64,000 nucleotides of DNA. Origin: Bacteroides acidifaciens. GTDB taxonomy: Bacteria; Bacteroidota; Bacteroidia; Bacteroidales; Bacteroidaceae. Positions 7,283-14,969 of this stretch are shown piece by piece (positions within the stretch are counted from its first letter, which is position 1; the number at the start of each line of letters is the position of its first letter). Below the pieces are notes generated by a model, which saw only the letters and a program-made list of their open reading frames with translations, did no database searches and was not told the origin of the DNA. The stretch is taken from positions 1,488,001-1,552,000 of the forward strand of contig NZ_CAEUHO010000001.1 of the NCBI RefSeq assembly GCF_903181435.1, read 5' to 3'. The position numbers and the translations under genes were made by a program.

Positions 7283-9496
7283 ATGATAAAAAAGAAGATT
7301 ATTGCCACATTGCTGATATTTTGTAGTATAGTGGCTGGATGTGGTAAAAAGGCTAATCCGGAATTGCAAATAGAAAACTACCAACCAGTAGAGGAATTTC
7401 AGTCAGCTTATGAAGCTTTAAAAGAACAGAAAGCGGATATAAATAAAGAATATGATATTGAAGAAACAGTTCGTATTTTGAATGGGTTGGAAATGGCACA
7501 AGTAAAATCGGATGATTTCTATAGTTTTTTAGAATATATGGCGAAGCAGGATTATAGCATGGTTGCTTCCGATGTCATTGATGCCAAAATGAAGTTTCTT
7601 CCTCTTTTACAACAAATGTTTAAGTTGCAAAAGCAGCATAAGGAGTTTTCGACTATATGGATGCTGGCTCGTAGTGCAGCAGCAGGAGCAAAGACATTAG
7701 CGAAAGAGTCAAGTTCCACAGGAGCAGGTATGGCTGCAATGAAAGCAATGGCGGGGGAGGGACCTTTAGCCATTGTCGATATGTCTGAAAATTTAGGCAT
7801 TGATGCAGCTAAGAATGCGGCATTTGATCATTATGAGGAAGAGATGGATTTAAAATCAAAATTAGAAGATGAAATCGAAGAACTCAAAATGGCTTATATT
7901 GACTATTTGTCAGGTTTTGTATCTGTCTATACAAAATACATGAAAGAATGGGACAGGCTTTGCATTAATAAGGATAAGGCTTATTTTGATGTTTATTTAG
8001 GTAGAATGGTAGATGCTTATAACTCAACTTCTAAAATCTTGCGACAATATCCTCGAAACCGGGAAGCCTTGCTATTGAAATCTTTGTCGCTGATTAATAT
8101 TGGCTCGGGAGAAATGAATACTATGCCTGATAGCCCGGAAGTGCTTTCTATCGTTAAGGAAATGCAATTACCGGATTCTGTGAAGCATGAGTGGAACAAT
8201 TTTTTTGTAGAAGCTGACCTAACTTTAGATAATTATATTGAGTTGTATCCTGAACGTTCGGCTCCTGCTTTAGTGCTGAAAGGATTGTTGCATTATCGGG
8301 TTGGAAAGGAACAGCAGGCTTTGTCCTATTTGGATCAGGCTGCTATGGAGTATCCTCGCCAGGCAGAGGCATTGACGGATCTTTTGGATTCATATAGAAG
8401 TCGTACTTATTTGAACAAAACACCGGAAGGACAGTATCTACTTCGACTTTATCGTTCTACAATGGAAGGATATGGTATGTTTAGCCCCAATTTTCTAAAA
8501 TCTAAGTATTATGCGCAGAAAGGAATGATGGAGGAAAGTAAAAATGAAATCTTTAATCATTTTTTCCGTAGGGGAAATCAGGGTATTTATGACTGTTTAC
8601 TGTCGGATATGCAATTTTGTGAAGATTATTTATACAGCAGTTTTAAGCAGCTGCTAATGGAACATTCTTTTATTGATGTGGCGATTACTCCTGCTACTGA
8701 TTGGAAATTCTCAGATAAAGATGACGAGATTCAAGTCTCGATTAACAATCGTTCGGATATTGATTTGGAAAATGTCCGTATCTTCCTTTGTATTCACTAT
8801 ACGGATATGTATAAGGATGAATATGATGTAGTGAAAGTACCTACAACGAAAAACATTATCAAACATCATGAAATGGCTGATTTGGGGACGATGAAAATAG
8901 CATATGCTGATAAGAAATATCAGGATATCACCCGTGTGCGTGCCATTGCAATGACTGATGATAAAATTTGTTGGATTGATAAGGCAGATTATAAGGAAAG
9001 TCATGCTTCTGCTTTGCTGAATACCAATCAGTATGGGAAAGAGGCTTTGTTGGATAAGATAAAGAAACATTTCTTGGCAGATTACTCTTTGGATGCTAAT
9101 GTATTGCAGAAACTTCTTCAGACGGAGATAAGTGTTAATGGTGGGGCTACTATACAAAAACGGGAAAACAGTACTTGGCTTTCATGGGGAAAAGTTAAAG
9201 AAATATCTTCTACGGTTACTGAATTGTGGAATAAGCCGGATAAGAAGTTGAAAATCCCAAGAGTTTTGACTTTAATTGATCCTGTATTTTCTATTTATCA
9301 GTTGCAAGACAAAGATAAAGTAATGTTACCTCAAGAAAACTTCTTAGCGGGTTCCAGCATTAGGTTAAAATTCGACTACGAACTTAAAGATGGTGATTTG
9401 TTACCATTATATATTTATAGTGACTTTGTCAATTTTAGAGTCGATATAGAATATAAAGAAGGAAAAAGTGAAGTTAAAAATGTAGCTTTGATATGA
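7283..9496 (+). CDS. Large lipoprotein with TPR-like helical repeats
   Basis: 737 residues from the ATG at 7283, chosen because it places a lipoprotein signal at the N-terminus: MIKKKIIATLLIFCSIVAGC, with lipobox VAGC. A longer frame open from 7217 would bury it. Residues about 230-390 contain TPR-like helix pairs (AYNSTSKILRQYPRNREALL and QQALSYLDQAAMEYPRQAEA). The C-terminal third looks beta-rich. It probably sits at the outer membrane facing the periplasm, as a scaffold or interaction protein. The next gene starts inside its stop codon (ATGATG overlap), indicating translational coupling. Specific function unknown. Confidence 0.75.
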   Translation: MIKKKIIATLLIFCSIVAGCGKKANPELQIENYQPVEEFQSAYEALKEQKADINKEYDIEETVRILNGLEMAQVKSDDFYSFLEYMAKQDYSMVASDVIDAKMKFLPLLQQMFKLQKQHKEFSTIWMLARSAAAGAKTLAKESSSTGAGMAAMKAMAGEGPLAIVDMSENLGIDAAKNAAFDHYEEEMDLKSKLEDEIEELKMAYIDYLSGFVSVYTKYMKEWDRLCINKDKAYFDVYLGRMVDAYNSTSKILRQYPRNREALLLKSLSLINIGSGEMNTMPDSPEVLSIVKEMQLPDSVKHEWNNFFVEADLTLDNYIELYPERSAPALVLKGLLHYRVGKEQQALSYLDQAAMEYPRQAEALTDLLDSYRSRTYLNKTPEGQYLLRLYRSTMEGYGMFSPNFLKSKYYAQKGMMEESKNEIFNHFFRRGNQGIYDCLLSDMQFCEDYLYSSFKQLLMEHSFIDVAITPATDWKFSDKDDEIQVSINNRSDIDLENVRIFLCIHYTDMYKDEYDVVKVPTTKNIIKHHEMADLGTMKIAYADKKYQDITRVRAIAMTDDKICWIDKADYKESHASALLNTNQYGKEALLDKIKKHFLADYSLDANVLQKLLQTEISVNGGATIQKRENSTWLSWGKVKEISSTVTELWNKPDKKLKIPRVLTLIDPVFSIYQLQDKDKVMLPQENFLAGSSIRLKFDYELKDGDLLPLYIYSDFVNFRVDIEYKEGKSEVKNVALI

Positions 9497-9861
9497 TGAC
9501 GAAATTAGTATTTGCAATTTTTATTATCTTCTTGACTAGCTGTTGGGGGGATACTTCAACGGTTGACTCAAGTAACGATAACTACTCAAGTCGTGAAATA
9601 AAAGGAAGCGATGTAGAGAATGAAACATACTTTTGCGAGTATTGTGGAAAGAAATTTCATTCAGTTAAAGATTTGGCTGCCAATTTGTGTAAACGACATC
9701 CTGACGGAGCTCATGGCGGAAAGCATAAACTTTATGAAGGTCGTGTCAGAAAGACTTATGAGTGTGTTTATTGTGGGAAAGAGGCAAAGAGTATTGCTGA
9801 TTTGACCGCTAATAAGTGTAAACATTCTCCTATGGGAGGAAATCATAGACCAAGGTTATGA
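9493..9861 (+). CDS. Small lipoprotein with two CxxC-x(n)-C-x-H repeats
   Basis: 122 residues. Signal peptide with lipobox: MMTKLVFAIFIIFLTSC. The mature part has two copies of a motif: FCEYCGKKFHSVKDLAANLC followed by KRHPDGAHGGKH, and ECVYCGKEAKSIADLTANKC followed by KHSPMGGNHR. Each has CxxC, then a Cys and a His about 15-18 residues later, suggesting two zinc-finger-like modules in an extracytoplasmic protein. The start overlaps the previous stop by 4 bases, and the next small gene overlaps its stop (ATGA), so the genes are translationally coupled. Function unknown. Confidence 0.72.
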   Translation: MMTKLVFAIFIIFLTSCWGDTSTVDSSNDNYSSREIKGSDVENETYFCEYCGKKFHSVKDLAANLCKRHPDGAHGGKHKLYEGRVRKTYECVYCGKEAKSIADLTANKCKHSPMGGNHRPRL

Positions 9862-9998
9862 AAAAAGTATTGATTTGGCTTTTCTATCTATTATTTGCTA
9901 TTGTAGCGATTTGGGTTTTCTATTATTTGATAGTAAATAGTTCTTTTGTGGCTTCGATAAAGAATTTAATTCATCAAATCACGATGTTATGGGAGTAG
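9858..9998 (+). CDS. 46-residue predicted membrane peptide
   Basis: Short frame from the ATG at 9858, which overlaps the preceding stop as ATGA. It encodes MKKVLIWLFYLLFAIVAIWV, then FYYLIVNSSF and a short amphipathic tail ending in HQITMLWE. One hydrophobic helix spans residues about 4-27. The next gene begins at 9989, ten bases before this frame ends. The tight overlaps on both sides support real translation. Nothing in the sequence gives a function; it may be a partner of the adjacent membrane proteins. Confidence 0.6.
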   Translation: MKKVLIWLFYLLFAIVAIWVFYYLIVNSSFVASIKNLIHQITMLWE

Positions 9999-10603
9999 AA
10001 GATATTACACAAAAAGAGTATGCTAATCGTTTCCGTAATGTAGGTTTACTTTCGTTAGGTGGAGTTGTTCTATTTTATTTAATATTTAATAGTTCAGAAA
10101 GTTCCTTTGCGTCTTTGATAGGTGGTATTCTGTTGTTGCCTTTGATTGTGATATTGATGATAGTTGCTATTGTCATGTTTATAAAATGGCGTCATTTTTT
10201 ATTAATGGGAATTCTTGATTGGAATGAATATGCTCGGACTCGTAGAGCTTTCTTAAGTAAGGCGGTTTATATTCATCCGGTGACAGGAAATATACAAACA
10301 GTGCGACGTGGATTTTCAATTCCGGTGTTTTTGTTGGGTTGGATATATCCATTAATAAAAGGACAATGGGAAATGGCGATTAAATTTTTTGTCATTATTG
10401 AAGTTTGTTTCTGGTTGGGCTCAATAATTCCTGTAATTGGAAATTTTATTTTAAGACAAGTTGGGACTTTTCCTTTAGCCCGTAGGTATAATTCATATTA
10501 TGAAGATTGGTTGATAAAACAAGGATATGTATTGCAGAGCACCGAACGCTTCAAAGAGACTGTAAACAAAACCAATAATTCTGTACAAAGACTTTTAAAA
10601 TAG
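9989..10603 (+). CDS. Multi-pass membrane protein of unknown function
   Basis: 204 residues. Two hydrophobic helices at about 16-34 (VGLLSLGGVVLFYLIF) and 38-65 (SLIGGILLLPLIVILMIVAI). A third region at about 110-150 (FSIPVFLLGWIYPLIKGQWE and FFVIIEVCFWLGSIIPVIG) has the look of a re-entrant or paired span. The C-terminal 50 residues are polar and probably cytoplasmic. It overlaps the 46-residue frame by ten bases and is likely cotranscribed with the cluster. The family is not recognised. Confidence 0.7.
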   Translation: MGVEDITQKEYANRFRNVGLLSLGGVVLFYLIFNSSESSFASLIGGILLLPLIVILMIVAIVMFIKWRHFLLMGILDWNEYARTRRAFLSKAVYIHPVTGNIQTVRRGFSIPVFLLGWIYPLIKGQWEMAIKFFVIIEVCFWLGSIIPVIGNFILRQVGTFPLARRYNSYYEDWLIKQGYVLQSTERFKETVNKTNNSVQRLLK

Positions 10604-10771
10604 AACAAAGATGGATGTTTTTTTTATTTTGTTGGGCGGTATTCATCTCTTGATAGAGAGGATAACATCGTAAATAGGATATTGCTGAACACGATGACAA
10701 GAGTGTCCAAGAATTCTAAATTGAAAATCAACTGGGATTAAGCGATCATCAATGTATTAATTTAAACAGTT

Positions 10772-12016
10772 ATGAATATGAAAAAGAAAAGTATGTATAG
10801 CTTTTTGCTATTATTTTTAGTTCTGGCTTTGGCTTCTTGCAATAAAGAAGCTATAGAAGGGGGATGGATTGGTAAAATAGTTCGTAGTAACGACAATGTA
10901 TGTTTAGGGAAGGTGGGACTTCGTTTAAAAAAAGATTCTTTATTTGTGTATTCAAATGTAATATTCGGTTCTAGATATATTTGCTTTTTACCTGATAAAA
11001 AGGAGAAAAATGTATATAATTATGTATCTTTAAATGAACCTGTAATTTCTATATGTTTGAGAGCTTATGAAGATAGTTTGAATATTCAAGGAAGTGATTT
11101 TTTTATTACTGCCACAAAGAATGAAGAAGAAACGGCTTTGTATATAGAAAAAGAATATAAAGGTCAGATCGTACCGCAGCCTTCTGCTTCGTATATTTGG
11201 GGTACGTGGGAGGGAGATTTATTTCGTGTTTCAGATAATAAGAAACTATCTCGTATTGTGCTAGAATCTTTTTTAGATTCTGTAAAAGTATATTCCAATG
11301 CTATATATGGCAGAAACAATGTACTCTCTTATTTAGTGAAGTATGATGAAATAGCAGAGGCTTTTAGTTATAATTCTTCTCTGTTTAATTGGTTGTTATC
11401 TGAAAAAGAGGGTAAAATATTTATTCAGGGTAAGGGATATTATGCATTATTGAATTCAGTGGATAGTATTAATAAAGATTTTTATCGTAATAAAGAAGTG
11501 TCTCAAGATCCCAATTTGTATTTAGCAGGTAATATCTATAGAGGGGAATTATCTCCTAAAGGTCAATATGCATTATACTCAACAATGGTGAAATCTCTTT
11601 TTCAGATAGAAATTCTTGATGATGAGAGACTGCGATGTTCTGCTTGGACGAAAATATCAAACTCACAGATGGGGTTATTCGCATTGTTTGGAGGAGTGAA
11701 AGATGGAGAAAAAATAATAGATGAAGTTCATACTTATTCAATTGAAAATGGATTCTTACGGTTTGGAAAAGAAAAATGGCAAATAAAAGAGAATGGTAAT
11801 ACACTGTATATTGATCAAGAGAAATATGAAACTACTCTTCGTAAAGGAACATCATATACAAAAAATGTACGAAAAAAAAGTGGTTTTAAATATAAAGAAT
11901 GTTGGAATTGTGGTGGGGCAGGAAGTAAATATCATTTTAGTGCAGCGCAACAGAAGAGAATATATGGTAAGTGTTCTGTTTGCAATGGTTCAGGTAAAGT
12001 TGTTGTGTATGAATAG
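10772..12016 (+). CDS. Lipoprotein with C-terminal DnaJ-like Cys motif
   Basis: 414 residues. Signal peptide with lipobox: KKSMYSFLLLFLVLALASC; an alternative start two codons downstream (10778) would not alter this. The body is beta-rich and of unknown fold, and seems to contain two similar halves: GGWIGKIVRSNDNVCLGKV near 30 and GTWEGDLFRVSDNKKLSRI near 145. The last 40 residues hold CWNCGGAG and CSVCNGSGKV, resembling half of a DnaJ zinc centre (CxxCxGxG). It is separated from the previous gene by 168 bases without a clear -7 box and may belong to the same transcript. Function unknown. Confidence 0.72.
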   Translation: MNMKKKSMYSFLLLFLVLALASCNKEAIEGGWIGKIVRSNDNVCLGKVGLRLKKDSLFVYSNVIFGSRYICFLPDKKEKNVYNYVSLNEPVISICLRAYEDSLNIQGSDFFITATKNEEETALYIEKEYKGQIVPQPSASYIWGTWEGDLFRVSDNKKLSRIVLESFLDSVKVYSNAIYGRNNVLSYLVKYDEIAEAFSYNSSLFNWLLSEKEGKIFIQGKGYYALLNSVDSINKDFYRNKEVSQDPNLYLAGNIYRGELSPKGQYALYSTMVKSLFQIEILDDERLRCSAWTKISNSQMGLFALFGGVKDGEKIIDEVHTYSIENGFLRFGKEKWQIKENGNTLYIDQEKYETTLRKGTSYTKNVRKKSGFKYKECWNCGGAGSKYHFSAAQQKRIYGKCSVCNGSGKVVVYE

Positions 12017-12251
12017 AGTCTGTTAATGATAGTAGTGAAATAGAAAAAGAAACTGTACGATTATAAAAGTATCTCTATTAATGTGAAATCTTAGGAAAGG
12101 CACTGCTCACAATATTGGGTAGTGCTTTAATAATCTCTATATTGCTGCTGAATTTATATGAGAATAACAAGGATAGGAATATCATCATCGTGGCGCAAAT
12201 TCATATTCTTTCCTATCTACTCGAGTTGTTAATACCTCTTTTTTCAATAAT
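12017..12251. other. Intergenic region with probable terminator of cluster A
   Basis: A hairpin with arms AAAGgCACT (12096-12104) and AGTGCTTT (12121-12128) followed by AATAAT is a weak intrinsic terminator for the preceding cluster. No convincing gene lies here; a 60-codon plus-strand frame at 12115-12297 overlaps a better minus-strand frame and is not accepted. Confidence 0.45.
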
Positions 12252-12428
12252 TCAAATATATTTACCTGTAGTTAGTTCTTTTTTGAGAAACAAATAAACA
12301 TACTTGGGGCTTTGAGTATATAGCTCTATTTCAGGATCATCTAACTTAAGAAAAAGTTCTGAATGATAAATGGCTTTTAAAGCTGTTTGCATATCCCAAT
12401 GAAAATCATTCATCAGATAGATTGTCAT
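12252..12428 (-). CDS. Small protein of the DUF3791/DUF3990-associated cassette, perhaps truncated
   Basis: 58 residues beginning MTIYLMNDFHWDMQTALKAI, with a C-terminal half containing LDDPEIELYTQSPKYVYLFL. The pattern (paired aromatic residues, D-P-E-x-x-LYxQSPxY) is one I associate with short Bacteroides proteins encoded beside DUF3791 and DUF3990 genes. The usual form is about 70 residues, so this could be 5'-truncated. It lies 38 bases past a DUF3990-like remnant on the same strand. Role unknown; these cassettes are commonly scattered in many copies per genome. Confidence 0.5.
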   Translation of the reverse strand: MTIYLMNDFHWDMQTALKAIYHSELFLKLDDPEIELYTQSPKYVYLFLKKELTTGKYI

Positions 12429-12466
12429 CTGACTGACGATGCTTTACACTAAATATTCTTTCGTAT

Positions 12467-12655
12467 TCATAATCTTCTCAGTAATTTGATAGCCTTAGGT
12501 GTTCCAAAATAATATTGATTATTCAGTTTCCTATATTTTAATGTCTCTGCCAATGTAGCCAAGTTAATATATCCATCTTTAAAAAGTCCGATTTGTAGGG
12601 CAACACCATCATCCGCTATAGGCCCTATAACTGCATCGTAATTATGAATAATATT
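12467..12655 (-). pseudogene. C-terminal remnant of a DUF3990 protein
   Basis: On the minus strand the frame encodes IIHNYDAVIGPIADDGVALQ, then GYINLATLAETLKYRKLNNQ and YYFGTPKAIKLL. This matches the C-terminal part of DUF3990 proteins (YDxVIGPxAND...NQY.F.T.KA). The family has about 150-170 residues and the N-terminal half is missing. Upstream the frame runs without homology into the 3' end of the FHA gene, so the start has been lost. I treat it as a decayed copy; translation cannot be ruled out. Confidence 0.65.
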
Positions 12656-12674
12656 TTTGCTAAAAAAGGAGAAT

Positions 12675-13202
12675 TTATTCAGCAGCGTGCAAAATAAACG
12701 TAGTAGCCCCAATAGTCACAATAGCACCATCCTCGATACGTACCCGATCCTTATCCCTCAGAATTTCATTCATCAGAAATGTACCTGTCAGGCTGGGAGC
12801 GTCGCGTAGTGTATAAACAATTTTTCCTTGTTTGTTGCGTTTTATATTGATGATGCAGTGGCGGCGATCCATGCTCATATCACCACTTTCGATAGGAGTA
12901 TTAATATTGGTTCCTACGCAACGTCGTCCTATGACATTATCTCCTTCTTGTAATGGGAGTATTTGTTTGAATCCAAAAACATTCTCGATTACTGTGATAT
13001 ATCCGAATTCTTCCTTATGCGCTTCGGCTTCCTCTTCTAGATTCTCTTCTTTTCTAAGGGCTTTTACCTTGCTTTTACCAAGTCGGATGCTGAATTGTTT
13101 GCCACAATGTTCGCAAACAAATACTAGCGATTGACCTTCTTCATACTTGGTTTCATCAAAATAAAGGTAATTCTCACATTTGGGACAAAGAACTCGTTTC
13201 AT
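12675..13202 (-). CDS. Zinc-ribbon/FHA-domain protein
   Basis: 175 residues. Residues 1-40 form a zinc ribbon (CPKCENYLYF and CEHCGKQFSI, two CxxC pairs). A charged linker (about 45-70) follows, then a forkhead-associated domain at about 85-175: GDNVIGRRC, the SMDRRHC core, and a final strand block NEILRDKDRVRIEDGAIVTI. FHA domains bind phosphothreonine peptides, so this cytoplasmic protein is likely a reader for a Ser/Thr kinase pathway; no kinase gene is nearby. It starts 18 bases downstream of the HU/SPOR gene's stop on the same strand, suggesting cotranscription with it. Confidence 0.85.
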   Translation of the reverse strand: MKRVLCPKCENYLYFDETKYEEGQSLVFVCEHCGKQFSIRLGKSKVKALRKEENLEEEAEAHKEEFGYITVIENVFGFKQILPLQEGDNVIGRRCVGTNINTPIESGDMSMDRRHCIINIKRNKQGKIVYTLRDAPSLTGTFLMNEILRDKDRVRIEDGAIVTIGATTFILHAAE

Positions 13203-13219
13203 GCTTTTAAAAAGGGATT

Positions 13220-14305
13220 TTATTTAGCCAATAACCAGGCATTCTTGTAGTTTTCATTTTTTCTAAGCTCCAATAGCTGTTTGGTAGCTTCTTCGCGGTT
13301 TTCGAATGAATGGATGCTGACACGTACTTTACCATCAGTATTCAGAACTTTTGCTTCTGCAAATCCTTTTGCATTCAATTGATTTGCCATGGCTTCCGCA
13401 TCTTTAAAACTGATTCCGCCTGCTACTATAATATGGTAAGGATGATTATTCACGTTTGCTTGCGGTTTAACAGATGTACGGGTAGGAGTCGCTTCCTGTT
13501 TGGTAACTTTTACCTCTTTTACAGCAATAGGCCTTGATGTTCGTACTTTATTAGCTATTAGCTTTGGAGTAGACGAAGCCTTGCCTGAAGCAGAAGACTT
13601 TTTAGTTTGTTGTGCAACAGCAATATCATTTTTTACAAGAACCGGAGTTACTGCAACCGATTGCTTCTCGATCTGCTCAAAAAGCTCACCAGGCAATAAC
13701 TGTGCATAATTGTTCTTCTGAACATCGGTATTCTCTACCGGAGTTGAAAAGGCAAAAAACAATATGATAGCGGCAATCATGGCTGCGGCATTACGAAGGA
13801 ATACACGGTTAATGCTAATCTCATATGTTTTCTTCTCTTTCTCCAGATTGGCAGGTACTAATACCTTTTCTCTCTGTTGCAGAGCGGAAAGTTCGTGTAT
13901 CTCAAAAGAATCCAAACCATACAACGAAGGAGTCGTTATCTTAAAGTCATAAGGAACGAACTCATAATTCCCGTAAATGTTATAATGAATCTCGCCGATA
14001 TTTTCCAGATGCGCTTTACCCTCTTCGTGGAGAAGTTCGATAAGTTCGCTCACTTCTTTTTCCACAATACGGTTGGCATCAGCGAAACTCGTGTCGTACG
14101 CAGACATATAGGATTGTACTAATACTCCGTCGTTCAACTTTAATTGAGGATTAAAGCCGATAGTACGGGTAGGGGGTAAAAAAAGATTCTCTTCTTTTAC
14201 ATGAGTTGCAGGAGCGTAATGTGCTACAAATCCACCAAATCCCGGAACGATAACGCAGTCGTTTTCCAGTAATAAAATCTCTATATGTTGTGCCAATTCA
14301 ATCAT
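13220..14305 (-). CDS. HU-domain/SPOR-domain transmembrane protein
   Basis: 361 residues. N-terminal HU-CCDC81-type domain (residues 1-130: LAQHIEILLLENDCVIVPGF, then IGFNPQLKLNDGVLVQSYM). One membrane helix at about 170-190 (NAAAMIAAIILFFAFSTPV). A low-complexity linker follows (about 190-280), then a C-terminal SPOR domain from about 286 (YHIIVAGGISFKDAEAMANQ) to the end. SPOR domains bind denuded peptidoglycan at the division septum. The HU-like part faces the cytoplasm, so the protein may link chromosome or cytoplasmic partners with the septal wall. A TAATTTTG -7 element at 14311-14318 lies so close to the ATG that the message would be nearly leaderless. Confidence 0.88.
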   Translation of the reverse strand: MIELAQHIEILLLENDCVIVPGFGGFVAHYAPATHVKEENLFLPPTRTIGFNPQLKLNDGVLVQSYMSAYDTSFADANRIVEKEVSELIELLHEEGKAHLENIGEIHYNIYGNYEFVPYDFKITTPSLYGLDSFEIHELSALQQREKVLVPANLEKEKKTYEISINRVFLRNAAAMIAAIILFFAFSTPVENTDVQKNNYAQLLPGELFEQIEKQSVAVTPVLVKNDIAVAQQTKKSSASGKASSTPKLIANKVRTSRPIAVKEVKVTKQEATPTRTSVKPQANVNNHPYHIIVAGGISFKDAEAMANQLNAKGFAEAKVLNTDGKVRVSIHSFENREEATKQLLELRKNENYKNAWLLAK

Positions 14306-14361
14306 GTGTGCAAAATTAAGAGATAAATTGAATATATCCCAGAAAACTACGAAAAATTCAC

Positions 14362-14369
14362 TACTTTTG
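14362..14369 (+). promoter_or_regulatory. -7 element of the rfbC-ugd operon
   Basis: TACTTTTG (TAnnTTTG) lies 26 bases before the rfbC start. A minus-strand TAATTTTG at 14311-14318 serves the divergent HU/SPOR gene. Confidence 0.7.
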
Positions 14370-14395
14370 CATCGTTTTATTTATTACTATTAACA

Positions 14396-14944
14396 ATGAA
14401 CTATATACAGACGGAAATAGACGGAGTGTGGCTGATAGAGCCGAAAGTATTCTCCGACGAACGTGGCTATTTTATGGAAGCTTTCAAGAAAGAAGAGTTT
14501 GAAGCTAATATCGGACCTATAAATTTTGTACAGGATAATGAATCGAAATCTTCTTTTGGCGTATTACGCGGATTGCATTATCAGAAAGGTGAATATAGCC
14601 AGGCTAAATTGGTTCGTGTACTTAAAGGAGAGGTGTTGGACGTTGCTGTGGATTTGCGCAAGTCATCACCTACGTTCGGAAAACATGTGTCCGTATTGCT
14701 CAATGAGGAGAATAAAAGACAGTTCTTTATTCCCCGCGGTTTTGCGCATGGTTTTGCTGTATTGAGTGAAGAAGCCGTTTTTATGTATAAGGTAGACAAT
14801 AAGTATGCCCCACAAGCGGAAGTTTCGATATTATATAATGATGAAACATTGAAAATAGACTGGCCGTTGGCTGAGTCGCAAATGATATTGTCGGCCAAAG
14901 ATAAAAAGGGGACTGCCTTTAAAGATGCTGTATATTTTGAATAA
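14396..14944 (+). CDS. rfbC: dTDP-4-dehydrorhamnose 3,5-epimerase
   Basis: 182 residues, the usual length of the RmlC cupin. Motifs: FSDERGYFMEAFKKEEF near the N-terminus; SSFGVLRGLHYQKG (about 52-65) with the catalytic His; AKLVRVLKGEVLDVAVDLRK; and IPRGFAHGFAVL (about 112-123). It epimerises dTDP-4-keto-6-deoxyglucose at C3 and C5 in dTDP-L-rhamnose synthesis, feeding O-antigen or capsule assembly. Ugd follows after 25 bases, so surface polysaccharide precursors are made from one operon. rfbA, rfbB and rfbD are not in this window. Confidence 0.95.
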   Translation: MNYIQTEIDGVWLIEPKVFSDERGYFMEAFKKEEFEANIGPINFVQDNESKSSFGVLRGLHYQKGEYSQAKLVRVLKGEVLDVAVDLRKSSPTFGKHVSVLLNEENKRQFFIPRGFAHGFAVLSEEAVFMYKVDNKYAPQAEVSILYNDETLKIDWPLAESQMILSAKDKKGTAFKDAVYFE

Positions 14945-14969
14945 TATCTAAGTAAACAATAGATTAAAT

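Noticed and set aside
10604..10771. Small frames between the membrane protein and lipoprotein genes
   Set aside because: Only frames of 20 codons or fewer exist, without overlap or promoter support.
12115..12297. 60-codon plus-strand hydrophobic frame
   Set aside because: It begins inside a terminator hairpin, has no promoter or neighbours, and overlaps a minus-strand frame with recognisable sequence.
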